A DNA stretch of 64,000 nt from Branchiostoma floridae (GCF_000003815.2 NC_049979.1:14293307-14357306); one strand, 5' to 3'. Positions 23,014-38,000 are shown, counted from the stretch's first letter. Program-made: numbers and translations. Notes: a model not told the origin generated them from the letters alone.

Positions 23014-26000
23014 TCATCTAGCAGCTGGTCTGATGACTTTAGCCCCCTTGCTCTTGAACACAAACATGCAGGGTTTTCCTTCTGCTGCAAGCTGTGCTCG
23101 CACTGACTGGGGGAAGGCATTGTCTGGTATCTGGGTCTCTGTAACAATACATCAAAGCCGAGTGTTAATCATGTTGGCTTAATGGTTTGGATTTGTAGGT
23201 ACATTTGAATCTTCATTTTCTCAAAACCCCAATTAGTAACAAAGTACAATAATTAACACACTAAAAATATAAATGGCAAAATAAAGTACGAGTGCACAAT
23301 TTACTTTAGTGATACTAGTGCTTAAAACTGCATTAATAAGACGAAGGGTGTTATGTCGTACATTTGCTGTAATGTATCAACAAAGGAGGGATATTGAATG
23401 GTTGTGACTTGCCTTCTCCTTTTACGACTTGCACCAGTTTGAAGTTATCTGCATTTGCCAGCTTAAACTTATGGCTGATCATGGAACCTGCAGAGCAAAA
23501 AAGGAACAACAGTCATTCACAACAGCAATCACACCAGAAGATTTCAAACATTGGAAATAAACATTTGAGCAAAACACGGTTTCTATCATATCTTGAAAGT
23601 AAGCACATTAGTATGAACTTACAGACTTCCTTGGCAGTCATGTCCTGCCGAACAGGCAGCGTCTTGTTCACGATGGTGCCGTGGTTGTGGTTGAAGATGG
23701 CAATCTTCATGAACCCCTGCACATCACTCACACTGGGCACTCTCTACAACACATGGAGAACACAACAGTCTTAACCAATCCACAGATGTTGCATCAAATT
23801 AGGGACAAAAAAAAAACTGAAAAAATGCCCTCTTTTTCCACTGAATTCCACACAATGGTTCAGACGTGACCTACCTCCCTGCTACTGGTGGTTGGTTCAG
23901 TGTTCTCCAGGTTCTTGAGCACATGGATGGCACTACTGAGGGTGGTGAGGTAGTACCCCCCCTCCCCGTTCACCAGGTGTGGGTTCAGCAGGCTCCACAT
24001 GTACTCTGCCTCTATCTCCGCATGGATCAGGTTACAGTGGGCCAGTACATAGATGAAGACAGGGAGGAAATCTGCAAAAAACACCAATTCAGAACATCAT
24101 TAGGATTCTATGGGACTCAAAACTTAACATGTTCTGCTGGACCTGGTCACCAGTGCCCAAGATTGCAGAAGTAACAGCATAAGAAGGGAGGGAACATTTT
24201 GAGCAATTTTCAAAAGCATGAGTGAAGAGAACCTCCACTCACCATCAGCTCCCATAGACAGTGTGCTGCTCTCCTTGCTGCTGGTATCCTTTACACTGTT
24301 GTATATGGATGACACGGCAGCCAGGAGATACTCCAGCTTCTTGGGTGGGGAGTGCTCCTGCTCCATACAGTGGAGGAAATCTCGGATCACATCCAGACTG
24401 GAGCCAGTGGGGGGAACAATGCTGGCCTGTCAAACAGAAGAAATAAGGTCAATATATGAAACAATAAGCCTCTGATTATATTTAGCCAAATTTAAAGCAC
24501 AACCTGAACTAAAAAGGAGAGATTCTTCCCTTAGATCAAGAGAATCATGAACTTCAGGAAGGCAAATTCAAATATCTACCTTAAGAAATCAAGTTACAGG
24601 ATTGGGAATATTGTTCCCTACCTTAACTCCAAGTTCCTCAGGTGTTTGTCGTCTGGCAGCCTTCATGTTTCTTGTGAGAGTGTCCAGATCCCCTGACCTG
24701 GTGTATTGCTGGATGTAACACTTGTATATGTGCAACCTGAGATGTTTCAGTACACACTCAAACAGGGCACCTTCAATGATGGTGTCCAGAGGCAGGGGGT
24801 TCCTACGGTCATGCTGCAATAAAGCAATTATAGATCTTAATAGGCCATACAATGTGCTGTAATTGTACTAAGGAAAGATAACTTGTGTTCAAATTTACCA
24901 AAACTAACTTAAGATGACAACATGGCCGTACCTTCTGCTGTTCCTTGTGTATGAGTTCGTCCAGGTTGGCCTCCCCCTGGGTCAGCAGGAAGTTCTTCAT
25001 CCCACTCATGAACTGTCGCACCTATCCAGGGGACACAAGTCATGTCAAACTTTAGTACTAAGTCATAACTAGAATAAACATGAGAAGTACTCATGAGAAG
25101 GAAAGAATTAACAGAGAGCAGCTACTCACAGCTCATGATTGTCCCCTGCATCCTCTCGTTAGTCAGTCAGACTGAATCAGAGAATGACTTCAGGTGTATC
25201 TGAGCCTGACCACCCCCATATAGCCTCACTTGGTAGCTCCCAAAGTTGAAAGGTCACGGGTTACCCATGATTCCTCGCCGCGCATGCGCATCAGTCTAAT
25301 TTTTTGAGCGATACTGAAAACACCCCCTGTAGTTTCCAGCTCCGGTTTTGGGGTCCCAGCGCGTTTTTTGGGACCCGGACACGACTTTCTTCGAAGACTT
25401 CGGCGGCTCGGCGATTTTCTACGGGCGGCGCAGGAGTTTTTAGCGGCTTTTGCAGCGACGGGGGCCGCAAGAGCTCCGAACAAGTTCGTCAACATGTGCG
25501 CCGAGGGTCGGCGCCATTACTATCGTCAGTCTTCAACGTCGACTTCTACGCCAGTTTGGGCGTTTTGGGTGCTCTTTCGGGGGTACTCAAGCGATGGAGT
25601 TCGAGGTCTCTCGTTCGGGAAGGTTGTCGAGCTTGCTCCGACCGCGAACCGAGAAGGGTGGCGCCAAGAAGAAGTTGAGAAGTTGGCGCCAAGAACGAAG
25701 AAGAAGGTGGCGACATCGCTATCGGCGGCCACAAAGAAGATGAAGACGACAGGGCTGGCGTCAGCGAAGTTTCACCGGCTGCTAGCAGCGATGTACGTAT
25801 TTTTCTGTATTTATTTCAGAAACGCTGGTGGCTTTTCAAGATAGTTGAGGACGCAGTTTTGTCAACCTATGCCGGGATCCGGCGTGCTCCGTCTCCATTG
25901 GGTGCCGTTCCAGAGAAGCAACGGCGACGTGACGTGGCTGTCCACAACTTGCGACGAGACTACTACGACGAGACAGCAGGAGCGTTAGCGGCTGCTGGGA

Positions 26001-29000
26001 CGACAGTGTCTTCGCGGGTGCAGCTAGGCCCGATGAAGAAGTCAGTCAGGCACCTTGTGTTGCTGACGACTTGGTGGTTGAAGAGAAGATGTCCTTTGAA
26101 CACGACAAGCCCTGTCGTGGCAACGACTTGGAGACTTCACAACAGCTCGCCGAACAACGCTTGTCCACGTTGGCGGTGCTGACTTCAACTACACAGCATC
26201 AAGAGCGGTAGTCAGCTGCTTTTACATGAAGCAGGGTGAGCTCTTTGTTCTCACATTTATGTTTCAATGTACTTGTACAATGTTTCAATTTTTTAGTGGC
26301 AGGTTGGAAAACCTTTTGTTTAACAAAATAATGAATTAACCTAGGCAGTTAATTCAGTTGTGGTAGTTTTTTGAACAACTACAGTTTTCAGTGTTGTACT
26401 TTTGAACAACTATGTTTGTTATGTATGATTGCTAGGACAGTTCTTACTTCCTAGGCTCAGTTCTTGCCCAACTGTCTTGCACATGTGGGTTTTATGTGAG
26501 TTTTTCCCAGGGTGTTTGGGATTTTTTTCTTAGATCCTATGTTCCCTCGATCTGGGATAAAGGTCGTCGACTTGGCCTCAGAGACTAGGCCCATTCCGGA
26601 ATGTTGACAAGCATCTAACAAGTCAACAGCTAGACGCAGATGTGGTTACAGCATCGGCCACATGTCGTCGAGCAGAGACGCTCTACTACAACTACTTGCA
26701 GGGGCCAAGCTACTGTCTGGGTGGTTCTCGTCAGTACTGCACAGCAGTCTTTCTCAACTCTTCAGCAGTGAGGTCGGACAATTAGCTGACGCATCTCCGA
26801 CAAGAGAGACACTTAGGTGTTCAACCATCCATCAACCTGTACTCTACAGTATGCGGCTTCTGCGCAGGGGCAGACTAGTCCACTTCCTACGGCGGTGGCG
26901 GCAGGCGTCTGTAGATCCCAGGACCCTACAGTGTGTGAAGGGGTACAAGTGGGAGCAGTTCGCCACAAGACGGTGTGGCTTCTTCTTTCCTTCCACAGGT
27001 TACCCCACACGAGTGTGGTAGGTAAGAACTTGCTTACCAGGGGTGTGATGGAACTACTTCCGTATCACCCGTTTACTTTTTCTTGCCTTTTAGACAAGTT
27101 TTTTCTACAGGTTCGTCTTTAGGATGCCAAGTTGGGTGTTCCTGAACACCTCATCCAGCCGGGAGGCTAAGTGGGGAAGGTCATCAGAAGGATGCTTCTT
27201 CACATCCCAGACGTAGAGAACCGGCATCGCTGGGGGTTCCAGCGGGCGTTTCTTCCGGCTCGTTGTCTCCTTATTGGAGTCCCAACGACGCACAGCCTTC
27301 AGTTTTGAAGGTGTTCATCCCTGAACTGAGTGGATGTTGGTCCTGGTCTGGAGGGCTACATGGACGATGGCAACTGTTGACAACTAGGGTCTGGAGCTGC
27401 TCTCACCTTGGTTCTTCCCGAGCAGAGACAGCGCAGATCATCTTATCGTCTTTCTGGACGACAACTGTTGACAACTACAGTCAACAGCTGCTCTCAACCC
27501 AGGTTTCATCCCGAGCAGAGTCAACGCAGCTTTTCCCTAGAGTCGGCTTGACTCTATGCTGAGGGGAACTTGGTCTCTGACTACAAGGTGCTGGAGTCGC
27601 AGCATCTAGCAGACAACTTTCTGTCTTCAGACAGAATCATCTTGGCAGAGAAGTTGGCAGCTTGACGGGCAGAGCACAAGCCACAACAGTGTCAGTTGGC
27701 ACACAACTCTCATCTCTGCACTTCAAAAGTCTTCAGGTGTCTGCTCATCGCAGTTCCTCAAGTGACAAGAGGAACTCAGCTTCTTGGGCTGCCGTCAGAT
27801 GCAGCTCAGATACGCTGAAGTCTGGTGAAGACATCAGTTGTACAGTCACGTCTAGAGTGCAGCCCTCGGCAGTTCAACAGCATTCCCACAGGAAGACACT
27901 GGTCTGTAGAAGAGAGGTCGGCACACAGCAATCGGGACGGCAGGACACCTCATCAGTCCTTGGTTTCTACAAGGAGATGGTGAGCGGACACAGTCTGCTC
28001 CTACAACTCAACAGTGATGGCTCAACTGAATCATCCAGGAGGTGCAAGATCACGGTTTTGCTAAGGGTGATCTTCGACCTGTGGCAGTGGTACACAGACA
28101 GAGATGGTCTGTATCAGCACAGCACTCCCCAGATGGGGATATGTGTGACAGGACGTCGGCTCCCGGCATTACCTGTAGCCACGACTTGGACTCTAGATCG
28201 ACATACGTTCTTGAGTCTTCAGGCGACATTTCCACTACTCTTAAGGGGGTGGATATGTTCGGATCCTGAACAACTCCAGCTACCACTGTAGGTTGACTCT
28301 GGACCGGCTAACGTCTAGAGTTTTCAGAGTCCTTTTCTACTCGGTTGGAAGGTGGATCGGTTCACACTCCGATCAAGCCAACAACTGCAAATGGAACGAC
28401 TGAAGGCAGATGTCTGCCTTCTGCCCATTCTTCTGATTGTTTCGACAATCTGGGAGATACAACAGGATGAGGTTCACCTACTTCTCATCACTCCAGATGA
28501 GACACAGCAGTCTACTACTCACACCTGCTGGAGATGTAAGCCGAAGAACCAGTTCTGCTACTCCTTCACATCTACTGTCTACTATCTTGAGTGTGACTCA
28601 CTCAGAGGTAGAGTGGCTTCAACAAGCTGCACAGCATGTTGCCGGTGACAGTACAGTCAGTACAGACTTGTGCCAGTACTACGCAGTTTCCTGAGGGCGT
28701 ACTGGGGTTTTTGGAATACAGATTCAGTATTCCTCAACTTGTTACAACTTGAGTAGCTGGTGCAGTCAGGAGGACTAGGGTCCCTGCATCTCTAACACAC
28801 TGCTGGTTTTTCTTACAGTTCTTGTGTGGGAAGTTCTACGGTCAGGACCTTGTTCTATACAGATCTACAGATCTTCAATCTACAACGCAGAAGGTCAGCC
28901 TTTAGGAACACTCCTGCTGGTAAGGCGTTTCTTATGAGAGACGGCCAGCTTTACCTAAGTATGTTTCACATGGAACATTGGTAAAGTTTTCTAATAATGG

Positions 29001-32000
29001 TTTTTTTCCAGTGAGATCCTGTCACTTCAGCTTGTTCATTAATCATTATTTTTACTTGGCAGTAAGAGTTCCATCTCTTCCTTCTTGGAGGTCAAGTACA
29101 AGAAGAGTTTCTTGACGGATTCAGTGTCACCTTTCAATAAGTTGTTATGGTTCCATGGTAAGGTATGGTGGCACATGTTGTGTTTGCCAAGTTTTTGCCG
29201 TGGGGTAGGAGAATTCTCCAGTCCCCTCTATGGAAAGTCTAGGTGTCAACAACATCAGTCACGGTTTATGTCAGGATTGTTTGTGTGTGCTGGTTGGAGC
29301 CACATCAGGCCGTGACTCCTGCAACCTCTGTGGTATGATTTATCTCTGTTTCTACAGGAGCCAACCTTGGTCATACCCAGTTCCTGGACTCTCCACAAGA
29401 AGTGCTTCTGTGGTTGCTGCGGCAAAAGAAGAGGGGGGGGGGCTCGTTTGAGTCAACCATCTGGTCTCCCTCTGCTTATTTGTGAATACAGAAGTCATGT
29501 GATATCTTATTTCATGTGATATCTTATTTCACGTGATATCATATTTCATGTGATATCTTACATCTGTCATGTAATTTCTTCATGTGATATCTTATATTCA
29601 TGTGACATCTTCATGTGATATCCATGTGATATCTTATATTCATGTACTGGTCTTATGTCCTGGCCTCAGGCTACAAAGTCACCTGAAGTCATTCTCTGAT
29701 TCAGTCTGACTGACTAACGAGAGGATGCAGGGGACAATTAGAAATTGTACTAACCTGTGCAGGACAGGTATAATTGTCCCTGCATCCCTCGTTGTCAGGC
29801 AGACTCCCTCCCTGGCAGGTAAGGAATTTTTCTTGTTCCTGTGAAGTCCCTCCCGAGACTACTTCGGCCAGGAGTTCTACAAACAGTAGACTGATGCGCA
29901 TGCGCGGCGAGGAATCATGGGTAACCCGTGACCTTTCAACTTTGGGAGCTACCAAGTGAGGCTATATGGGGGTGGTCAGGCTCAGATACACCGGAAGTCA
30001 TTCTCTGATTCAGTCTGCCTGACAACGAGGGATGCAGGGACAATTATACCTGTCCTGCACAGGTTAGTACAATTTCTAATTTTAAATCAAAACATGATGA
30101 CTTACCAAATAACCATATCTCAGTCACAATGGTCACAGTAACTTAAACGTGAGTAGCACAATCATAAGCTTACATTTCTGATGACTACAGCAGGGTTGGT
30201 CTCAGCACTCTCCTGGGTACACTGGATGAAGTTGTCTATGGTCAGACCAAACGTGCTGTTCTTATTAGCAGCAAGCCTGCAGACATGCAACAACAAAAAT
30301 GCATTAAAATGGTACATTGTACATATAATTTCTTTATCTAGTTTGTAGTACATCTCCAATAAAGTCTGTACTCGCTAATTATGAAAACACAATGATCTGT
30401 TGTAAAAGTATTGCAGATATCAGCTTCTTTTTTTTTCATTAGCACTTCAAGACAGGAACACAAAAAAATCATCTTCAAAGTTCTTTTACGATAAAGCAAA
30501 GCAAAGCAAATGCAGATAACAGCAATAACAACAACTTACTTGATTATGTGCTCCTGTATTTTTGTAGTGGAATCTCTACTTGGTTTTCTCTTCAAATTCA
30601 GGGCAGATGCTGTATAAAAATTACAAAACATTAACATCATCATGATTAAACCTGCAGACCTTAATTATACAATTAACAGCACTCCTTGTCAATATCAAAT
30701 ATCCAGTACTACTTTTGCCATCCTTCAGAAACTTAACTACTGAATGGTTTCTAAGAAAAGTGGCAGATCAGGTGAACAAGGTAAGTTTGTTTGTTATACC
30801 TTTGATTTGCTTAAAGGCAGCATTGCCTTTGTTCCGAAGCTTCTTGGTGGGCAGGATTGTTCTGCTGGTCCTCCTGCGTCCATCAAACACGTCATCATCC
30901 GTCTCATCACTGCTGCCCTCAGGCTGGGATGGAATAAAATCAGGACATGTCATACACTGGAAATGGATGAATATAAAATATCTATATATTCTTAGGTCAA
31001 AAGATATACATTAGACATGTGTCTCTCTCTCTTTCCCTCTCTCTCTTTCAATCAGTAGTGAAATAATGTACATTGCAAGCTATGAAAAGTCAGGTTATGC
31101 AACATTAGGAAACAAAATTGCAAAGACATTATCAGGATAGTCATTATAGGCAATCACAGACAGCAAAAATAACAGAGCTTCTACCAGTCCATGCATGGGA
31201 CAAATCATTTCAGTAGCAGTGAACACAAACTTGCAGATAGCTTTACACACCTGAGTTGGGATGTGACCATTTCCTGGGCTGACCTCCTCAATTTCTGCAT
31301 ACCCGGAGGATGACATCTGGCTCCTCTTCCCGTGTGTGGAGGGTTGGTTTCCCTGGCTGTCCAGCAGCCTGGGGTAGAACGTCTGCACCTTCCCTCCATC
31401 AGACGTCTCTGACAGCATGGACCTGTTCTGTATGGACTGGTTGAGCACAGTGTCTTGTGTTCTATGGAAGGTTGCTGGTGACACTCCCAACCCCTGTCGT
31501 GGAGAGTCCTCCAGACTGCCCATCTCTGGGATGGACACAAGAGGATCAAACTCTGACCACTGGTTGGATAGGGAGCTGTGAGTTCTCTGTGTCTCCCCGT
31601 AGGACCCTGATGATGGGGTTGAGCTGGTCTGAGTCTCTTCTCCGTCGATAGATTCCACCGACAGTCCTACCCCAGGATCGCTCGTCTCCTGTTCTATACT
31701 GTTCACAAATAGTTTCTTCTTTGGTTTGGAGTAGTCGATGAGTTCTCCCTCCTGGTCAGACAGTGCATGAGGAGGAGTCTTGTAGCCGGAGTCCCTGTCA
31801 GCCTTGGTAACAGACAGGTTNNNNNNNNNNNNNNNNNNNNNNNNNNNNNNNNNNNNNNNNNNNNNNNNNNNNNNNNNNNNNNNNNNNNNNNNNNNNNNNN
31901 NNNNNNNNNNNNNNNNNNNNCTCCTCCTGGCAAACTGGGAGGAGCGGGGAGAGACACAGAGGAGTCACTTCTGTCTGTATCGTGGTGATGAGAAGTTGAC

Positions 32001-35000
32001 AGGGTAGCTGTAGTGACCACCTGTGATGTGATAGTTGTAGTAGTCTGGTACTCTGCTGGCCTGGGAGGGGCCCGTGTTGTGGGAGGGGGGATGTTCTCAC
32101 TGAAGTACACAGGGTTGAGGAACTCTAGACTTGCCTTCCTCTTGGGGCTGGGCAGGTTCTTGGTAGTTGCATAGTAATTCCTGTCTGGACTGTGTGGGGG
32201 CCAGCCCCAGGAAGCCCAGCTGGTTTGGGTTGGAGATGGCTCAGCTGTTGGCCTTGTTCTTACACTGGTCTCCAGGGCTGAACACAATAGGAGACAACCT
32301 TCAGACATTCTTCTAGACATGTCATCTAATCATAACAGCCATTCTTCTTCTGTCCATTAGAAAGCTAAGACATTTTTCACATTCGATTTGGAACAGTGAT
32401 GGTTTTGATTCAACAGTTTGGCTACCGTGATGTACTTACCTTCCAAAGACCTTTTCATCATATGAAAATCAAGACAAAACATTTCCTGTCCATATAGTAT
32501 TACTTCCTACCTTGCAGCTGTGCCTCCAGTATCCCATGTGTGTTGTAGTTTGGAGGTGGGCTGGTTCCCAGAAGGGACACATTTTTGGAGGACATGACGT
32601 CTGTCTTTGGGGACTCTTCAAGGCTGCTGTGGCTGCTCAAGGATGGCCTGAAATGAATCACCAACTCTATGACTAGGACTCATCAAAGAAAGAAAAAGAT
32701 TTCTACCTTGCATACATTATCATAGTTACAGTAACATACCTTTAACAGAGAAACCATGTTGTACTTCTTATGATATAGAAGATTACGATTTACAATACTT
32801 GCTTTATTGTCCTTTGAAGTAACATGTTTGTGATAACAAAATCATTTAATTGCATGTTCTCTATTTTCTTTAGTATAGTATGAAAACATACCTTTGGAAT
32901 AACATCAGACTTAAGAAAAAAACCTTTATCGCTGTCTTACCTTGCAATCAGGATGGGATCACTGCGTCTGTGTTGTTGTTTACGGGAAGGGGACGTGGGT
33001 GGAGGAGCAAGTAGAACTGTGGACTTGGACTGATGATATTTGGAGACCCAAAATTCTGCAAGTACCAGAGAGAAAATTAAGGGGTTGGACTTTCCATACT
33101 TTCCATACCTACTATTGTTACCGGTAATGTTGAAATTTTACTGTTCAAAGTTTTAGCAATGACCTCTTCACCACAAACTTAAAACTACCATATCTTCTGC
33201 CTTTGTTTCAACCACAAATTTAACACCATTACAAACACTCCATTTTTTCCCTACCGCAAAACTAAATCCCAGCAAACTTAAGGGCACTGACAGTAATTGA
33301 TCAACCCTCTGACAGTGGAACAAAGAAGGATTCTCATCAAGGATTGTGCATTTTTGTGAGGTAACTTAGTTATAGCAGAACACTGTATAAGCTCAACTAA
33401 CATAGCCATATGCCTTGAAGAGGACTAAGTGATTGACTTCATCAACAAGAGATATATAGAACTGGGATTAAACCATATAAAGAATAGTGTATGGAAACCC
33501 CTTTACTGGACACGCCCAAAACATCACATACCTGGACCCAGCAATGCAATGGCTGCTAGCTCTGTGTAAGTCTTTGCCTGAGCAATAGCTGTTGGAAGAC
33601 ACAACTGACAAACAAGTCCATCCCTGGAAAACAGAAAATGATTTTAGCAAATTAAGAACCAACAATAAAATGCTTTACAGAAGAGAAGACTGATACAAAT
33701 GTACTACACAAAGCATTACAGCTTCACAGGTCTTCTAGAGACAAGGCTCAGGTGGGGTTGGGGTAGGTGGTAAACATAGAAACCACAGGTACGTATTTCA
33801 AACGTGCTGCACTTTTGCCCGCCACATTCTAATTTTCTGTTAATCTTCTCACTCTCATTAGTAATAAACAACAAGTCTCTCAGACATTTTTACCCTTCCT
33901 AGCATATTTTCTTTTTCTTGAAACATTCATGCACAAAAATTGTATTGTTTGCAGTACAGGTCGGTTGAGGACAGTATCCTCCCTACAGCTTTAAGTGCGC
34001 TTTCAGGCTTCTTCCTTCTACGGGAGGCATTTAATGCAGTATCTTGGTAATAAAACTATCAGTGCCTTTCAATTCATCATACTTATTGAGTATAGAGTTG
34101 AACTATGTACCCAGTGACTACTACTCACTTGTGCTGGCAGTAATGCGCTACCAGGCTGGGGACATCTGGGAAACACCTTTCTGCCCCCTCTACCTGCAGT
34201 CCTGTAGCACACAGGCAAACATACGGTTGAGCTGAGTCAATATCATAAACTTCCACTGACTGTCGTGTATGTCAACATATCGTAAATGCCATGGGATACC
34301 AAACATTGAGTTACTACATAATACACTGCTCAAAGGGCATTTCCAATTTTAGAATAGTATTAAAATTCTCAAGCATCTATACCCATGTAATATTGTTACC
34401 TTTCCATCAGTGACATTGACGCAACCTCACATCTGGTGTTGATTGGCACATGCACATGTACCATACTAGTACTACTGTTTACTCTCTAGCTTGTATGTTT
34501 TATACTATTTGCAATATGTACATTTTGGGTGTGTGCATGTACAGAAGAAAAACAATGCAGAAGTACTACCACTTTCAAACATGAAGAGGAACACACATTC
34601 ATTAATACTAAAGTACACAGTAAAGGTATATCAATGTGAAGTGTGTGGTGCTTACCTGTTGGAGTTTTTTCTATGAGGTAGTGTACGATGTACTCTTCAA
34701 AAGACTCTGGTGCTCGGAATGACAACACCAGTGTGCCAGGCTTGGTGCCCTGACGAACCAAAAATGTCTGTAAAGGACAAAAGACTGTTAGCATCTCCTT
34801 TTGACTTATGTCTCTAAGACAGCAACACTGCTTCAACTGTTGCCACTCTGTACTGTTTTGGGATGTGCTTATACCCCTGTCACATTATCCACGATCTTCG
34901 GGCGTATTGATGGAAGATCGGCGATATATAAGATTGACAGAGGGTTGCGCATATTTTTCACCTGAAAACCGTTCCTGTCACATATAAGCCATACTTTGTA

Positions 35001-38000
35001 CCTTGTACAATTCTTGTGCAATAAACTTAAAACTATAAGTGAGGCTCGGGCGATTGCCGTAGAATCGTCGTCAGATTGATTTTCGCCAAATGTGACAGGG
35101 GTATTATGACCACTGTGGCCATGGGCTGTGAGCGAGTGAGTGACAGGGAAAGTATGGGCATGACAGAGACAGGGAAGATCACTACATGTATGAGTATCAT
35201 CAATGCAGAGGCATGAATTCTTCTGACTGGCAATGTCCACTATATGCTCTTTATATACGGTCTTAAACATTCTTTGGTAATTAAAGGCAAGCAACTTGTC
35301 AAAGCTTGTTATTGCTCATTGTACTGGATAACGACCAGTCTAACAATCTTTCCTCGTATTTCATCTAGTTAAAGCTAAGTTACAAGTCAGCTACTTCACA
35401 GTACTGGCAAATCCTATATAACATTGACTTACAATGACAGGTCAAAGGGTGAATACATTACAGTACATTAAGGGGTTATCAAAACAACAGAAAGGACCAG
35501 AGAGGCAAGCAATTAAACTAGACATGAGGGAAGAGCTGCAAGACTTAACAGGCTGGATCATGCTGTCTGATCTCAACATAAACACCAAGTCCTGAGGACT
35601 GCCACCTGGCTTCACATAGGGGCATCCTCCTAAGTTTTCAGCATTACAAAGGTGTGAACAAACCAGATAACAGCTCTTGGCAAGTAAATTAACAATTCTG
35701 TATTGCCATAATCGAAGGAGACCTATTGGTGTAGTTTAAGGAATTATTGTAACATAGCTACTCACTCCTATGTCCTTCCCCTGCAGCATGTGTGTTGCCC
35801 CTGCCCTGCCCATCTCAGGGTGGTACCACACTGAGTCGGTTCTCTTCAGCCTCTCCACCACACTGATGTACTTGGGCTGTTCCGGGATGACAGTTGCCGT
35901 GGTGACAAAGTGATGCTGGGCATGAGAGCTGCCCTGGGGAGGATACTTGTTGGGTGAGGGTGGGTGTTTTGCCACTACGAGGGCTGGAGGGACTTGGTAG
36001 TAGGACGCTTTGGGTTCGCTGCTTTTCCGTGACATTCTGGCTTCAGTGAGTCCCTAAAACAACAAACGGGATAATCAGGAGACATTAAAGGTAATGTTTG
36101 ACTCCATCTACAATACAGAATATACAAGTACAACATTCTAAGTCCCTGCTATTCTTTCTCCCATACTTCCTCAAATTAATAATTACAAGGAACAAAGGGT
36201 CTGTTAACAGGTGGTAAACAGCATTCAGAACCTATAGAAAAGTCCAGATATTTGCAGGAGGGAGAAACCACATTTAATCAACCCTGCAGGGGCAAGCCAT
36301 GTGAATCATTTCATTCTGTACCAACTTTTGTGCACACTCTTTCAAAGCTTAGCACAGTAATGACAATTAGTGAAGGCTGGGGAAAATGAGCCCTCAGTCA
36401 ACTGTGAAATATAAACAAACCTGTTGCCAAGATGGCTTTCCAACCCTCTCCCCCTGCCATTTCGTTGCTTGCTATATGAGGTGGTAACTTTTTTGCTGTC
36501 ACAGTGTCCTTACAAGTAGTAACCACTTGGTTAACATTGCATATACAGTAAAATGCATCCCAGCATGTATGAAAGTAGAATCTTTTAGGACAGTTGACAG
36601 TTTAACACGGCAGACTGGCAGACAGTTGCTTGGTACAGTAAACTAAGTTGAGGAGTACCACTACGAAACATTAACATCTCTCTGTCGAATGCTTCTTATT
36701 AGTGCAGGTTTATGATAACTTGTGCCTTGAACTGTGTCCTTCCAAAATTGCATTACAGTGCAACCAGAGCTTAGCTGAATAAATCAAAACCTAACAACAA
36801 TAGAGAAAATTTGATTTGCAACAACCATTGAAGAGACTGTAGAACTGCAACTATACCATCCAGCCTTTCCACGTACTAAAGAAAAACATCGGAGAACACA
36901 CTAACCTTTTCAAGGTCTTCTATTAGTCCAGTGAGGAGAACCTGACTGTTGGGTGGAACTTGAGGTTTGCTGTAAACAAGATAACATACATGATTATGAC
37001 AAAAATTATTAAACACATTTGTCTTGGTAACGGGTTTGGCTTCAAGTGAAGATTCTAAGGGGGTTATCTACTTCTTTCATAGAAACTACCTAAGAGGTAG
37101 TAATCTGACCCTAGGATTGTCTAAGAGCAATGTGGGAGACATTGCTTCTAGCATACAAGCTGTATAACATAAATACTGAAACTTAAAGGCCACAAGAAGT
37201 TATAGTTTTAAGCATCTACCTACCTGTAACTGCAAGAAAATCCGTACCTTCACTTGTGCATAAGGCCCATCTTACTGTGACAGTGTGAATCAGCCTATCT
37301 TTCTGATTACCTAACCCCATAGTTTTAAACACAGACATGGTGAAGCTACATGTTTATAAGTCTGTCACTTGCCTGGAATCATCTGGTCCAAAGATCTCCT
37401 GGGCTATGCCACTGTGTCCTGCAGGGGGGGAATATATACTGTTAGCATGGCAAGCAGGTGGAACATTCCAAATCCAAGCACCGTGTTTTGAATCACCAAG
37501 TCAAGGGTGAGAACAACCAGTATAAAAAAAACACAGCTAAAGAATGTTTGAAAAGCATGACTATTGTGTTTTGAGTATATCATCAGTGTTAGCATACAAG
37601 TTCCAACCAATCTTTATTCAAACAATTTTCAACTTGTCTTGCAAGATAGCATTCCAAGTACGTTCTACATCCCTGCTGCCTATAGATATCTCTTGGCAGG
37701 TTTCCTGGTTGGAAAGAAAGAAATATTTACATGCTTGTACAGAAGACTGTGATAGTGTTAGGGGTGGTCTAGATAACACTCAACAAGGAACAACTGCACA
37801 AGCTGGAAACTAAGCAGCACTTGTCAAACATTTCACGGTACAGACAGCCAGTAGAGACTGTGCATTCAATCATATCCGAAACTCATTGTACCCATGATAA
37901 AGCCATGTGGAATTAAAGACAATGTTGCCAATGATGATTCCTTTAGTGTAGCAAATGCTCAAGGATCAATAAAATTGATAAAGCTGATTGAGCAGAAGGG

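Larger units (their letters stand above)
25138..30081 (+). mobile_element. DIRS-like tyrosine-recombinase retrotransposon
   Basis: This 4.9-kb element has the diagnostic DIRS layout. Inverted terminal repeats of about 160 bp lie at 25138-25298 and 29887-30045, with a right-end extension to about 30081. Just inside the right repeat is an internal complementary region (29680-29805). Its first half is the complement of the outer left terminus and its second half the complement of the outer right terminus, meeting at AATT (29736-29739). Both element ends carry ATT (25138-25140 and 30079-30081), and there is no target duplication, as expected of recombinase insertion. Coding capacity is eroded; a reverse-transcriptase-like remnant lies near 27150-27290. 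The element is antisense to the host RIN gene and wholly intronic. Confidence 0.85.

Noticed and set aside
25304-25844. Several overlapping Arg-rich open frames of 97-158 residues
   Set aside because: Not accepted as a functional gene. They fall within the DIRS-like element, in GC-rich sequence that opens all frames, and are listed only as a decayed remnant.
29495-29645. CRISPR-like array of short repeats
   Set aside because: Degenerate 17-bp head-to-tail satellite without spacers, in a eukaryotic retrotransposon.
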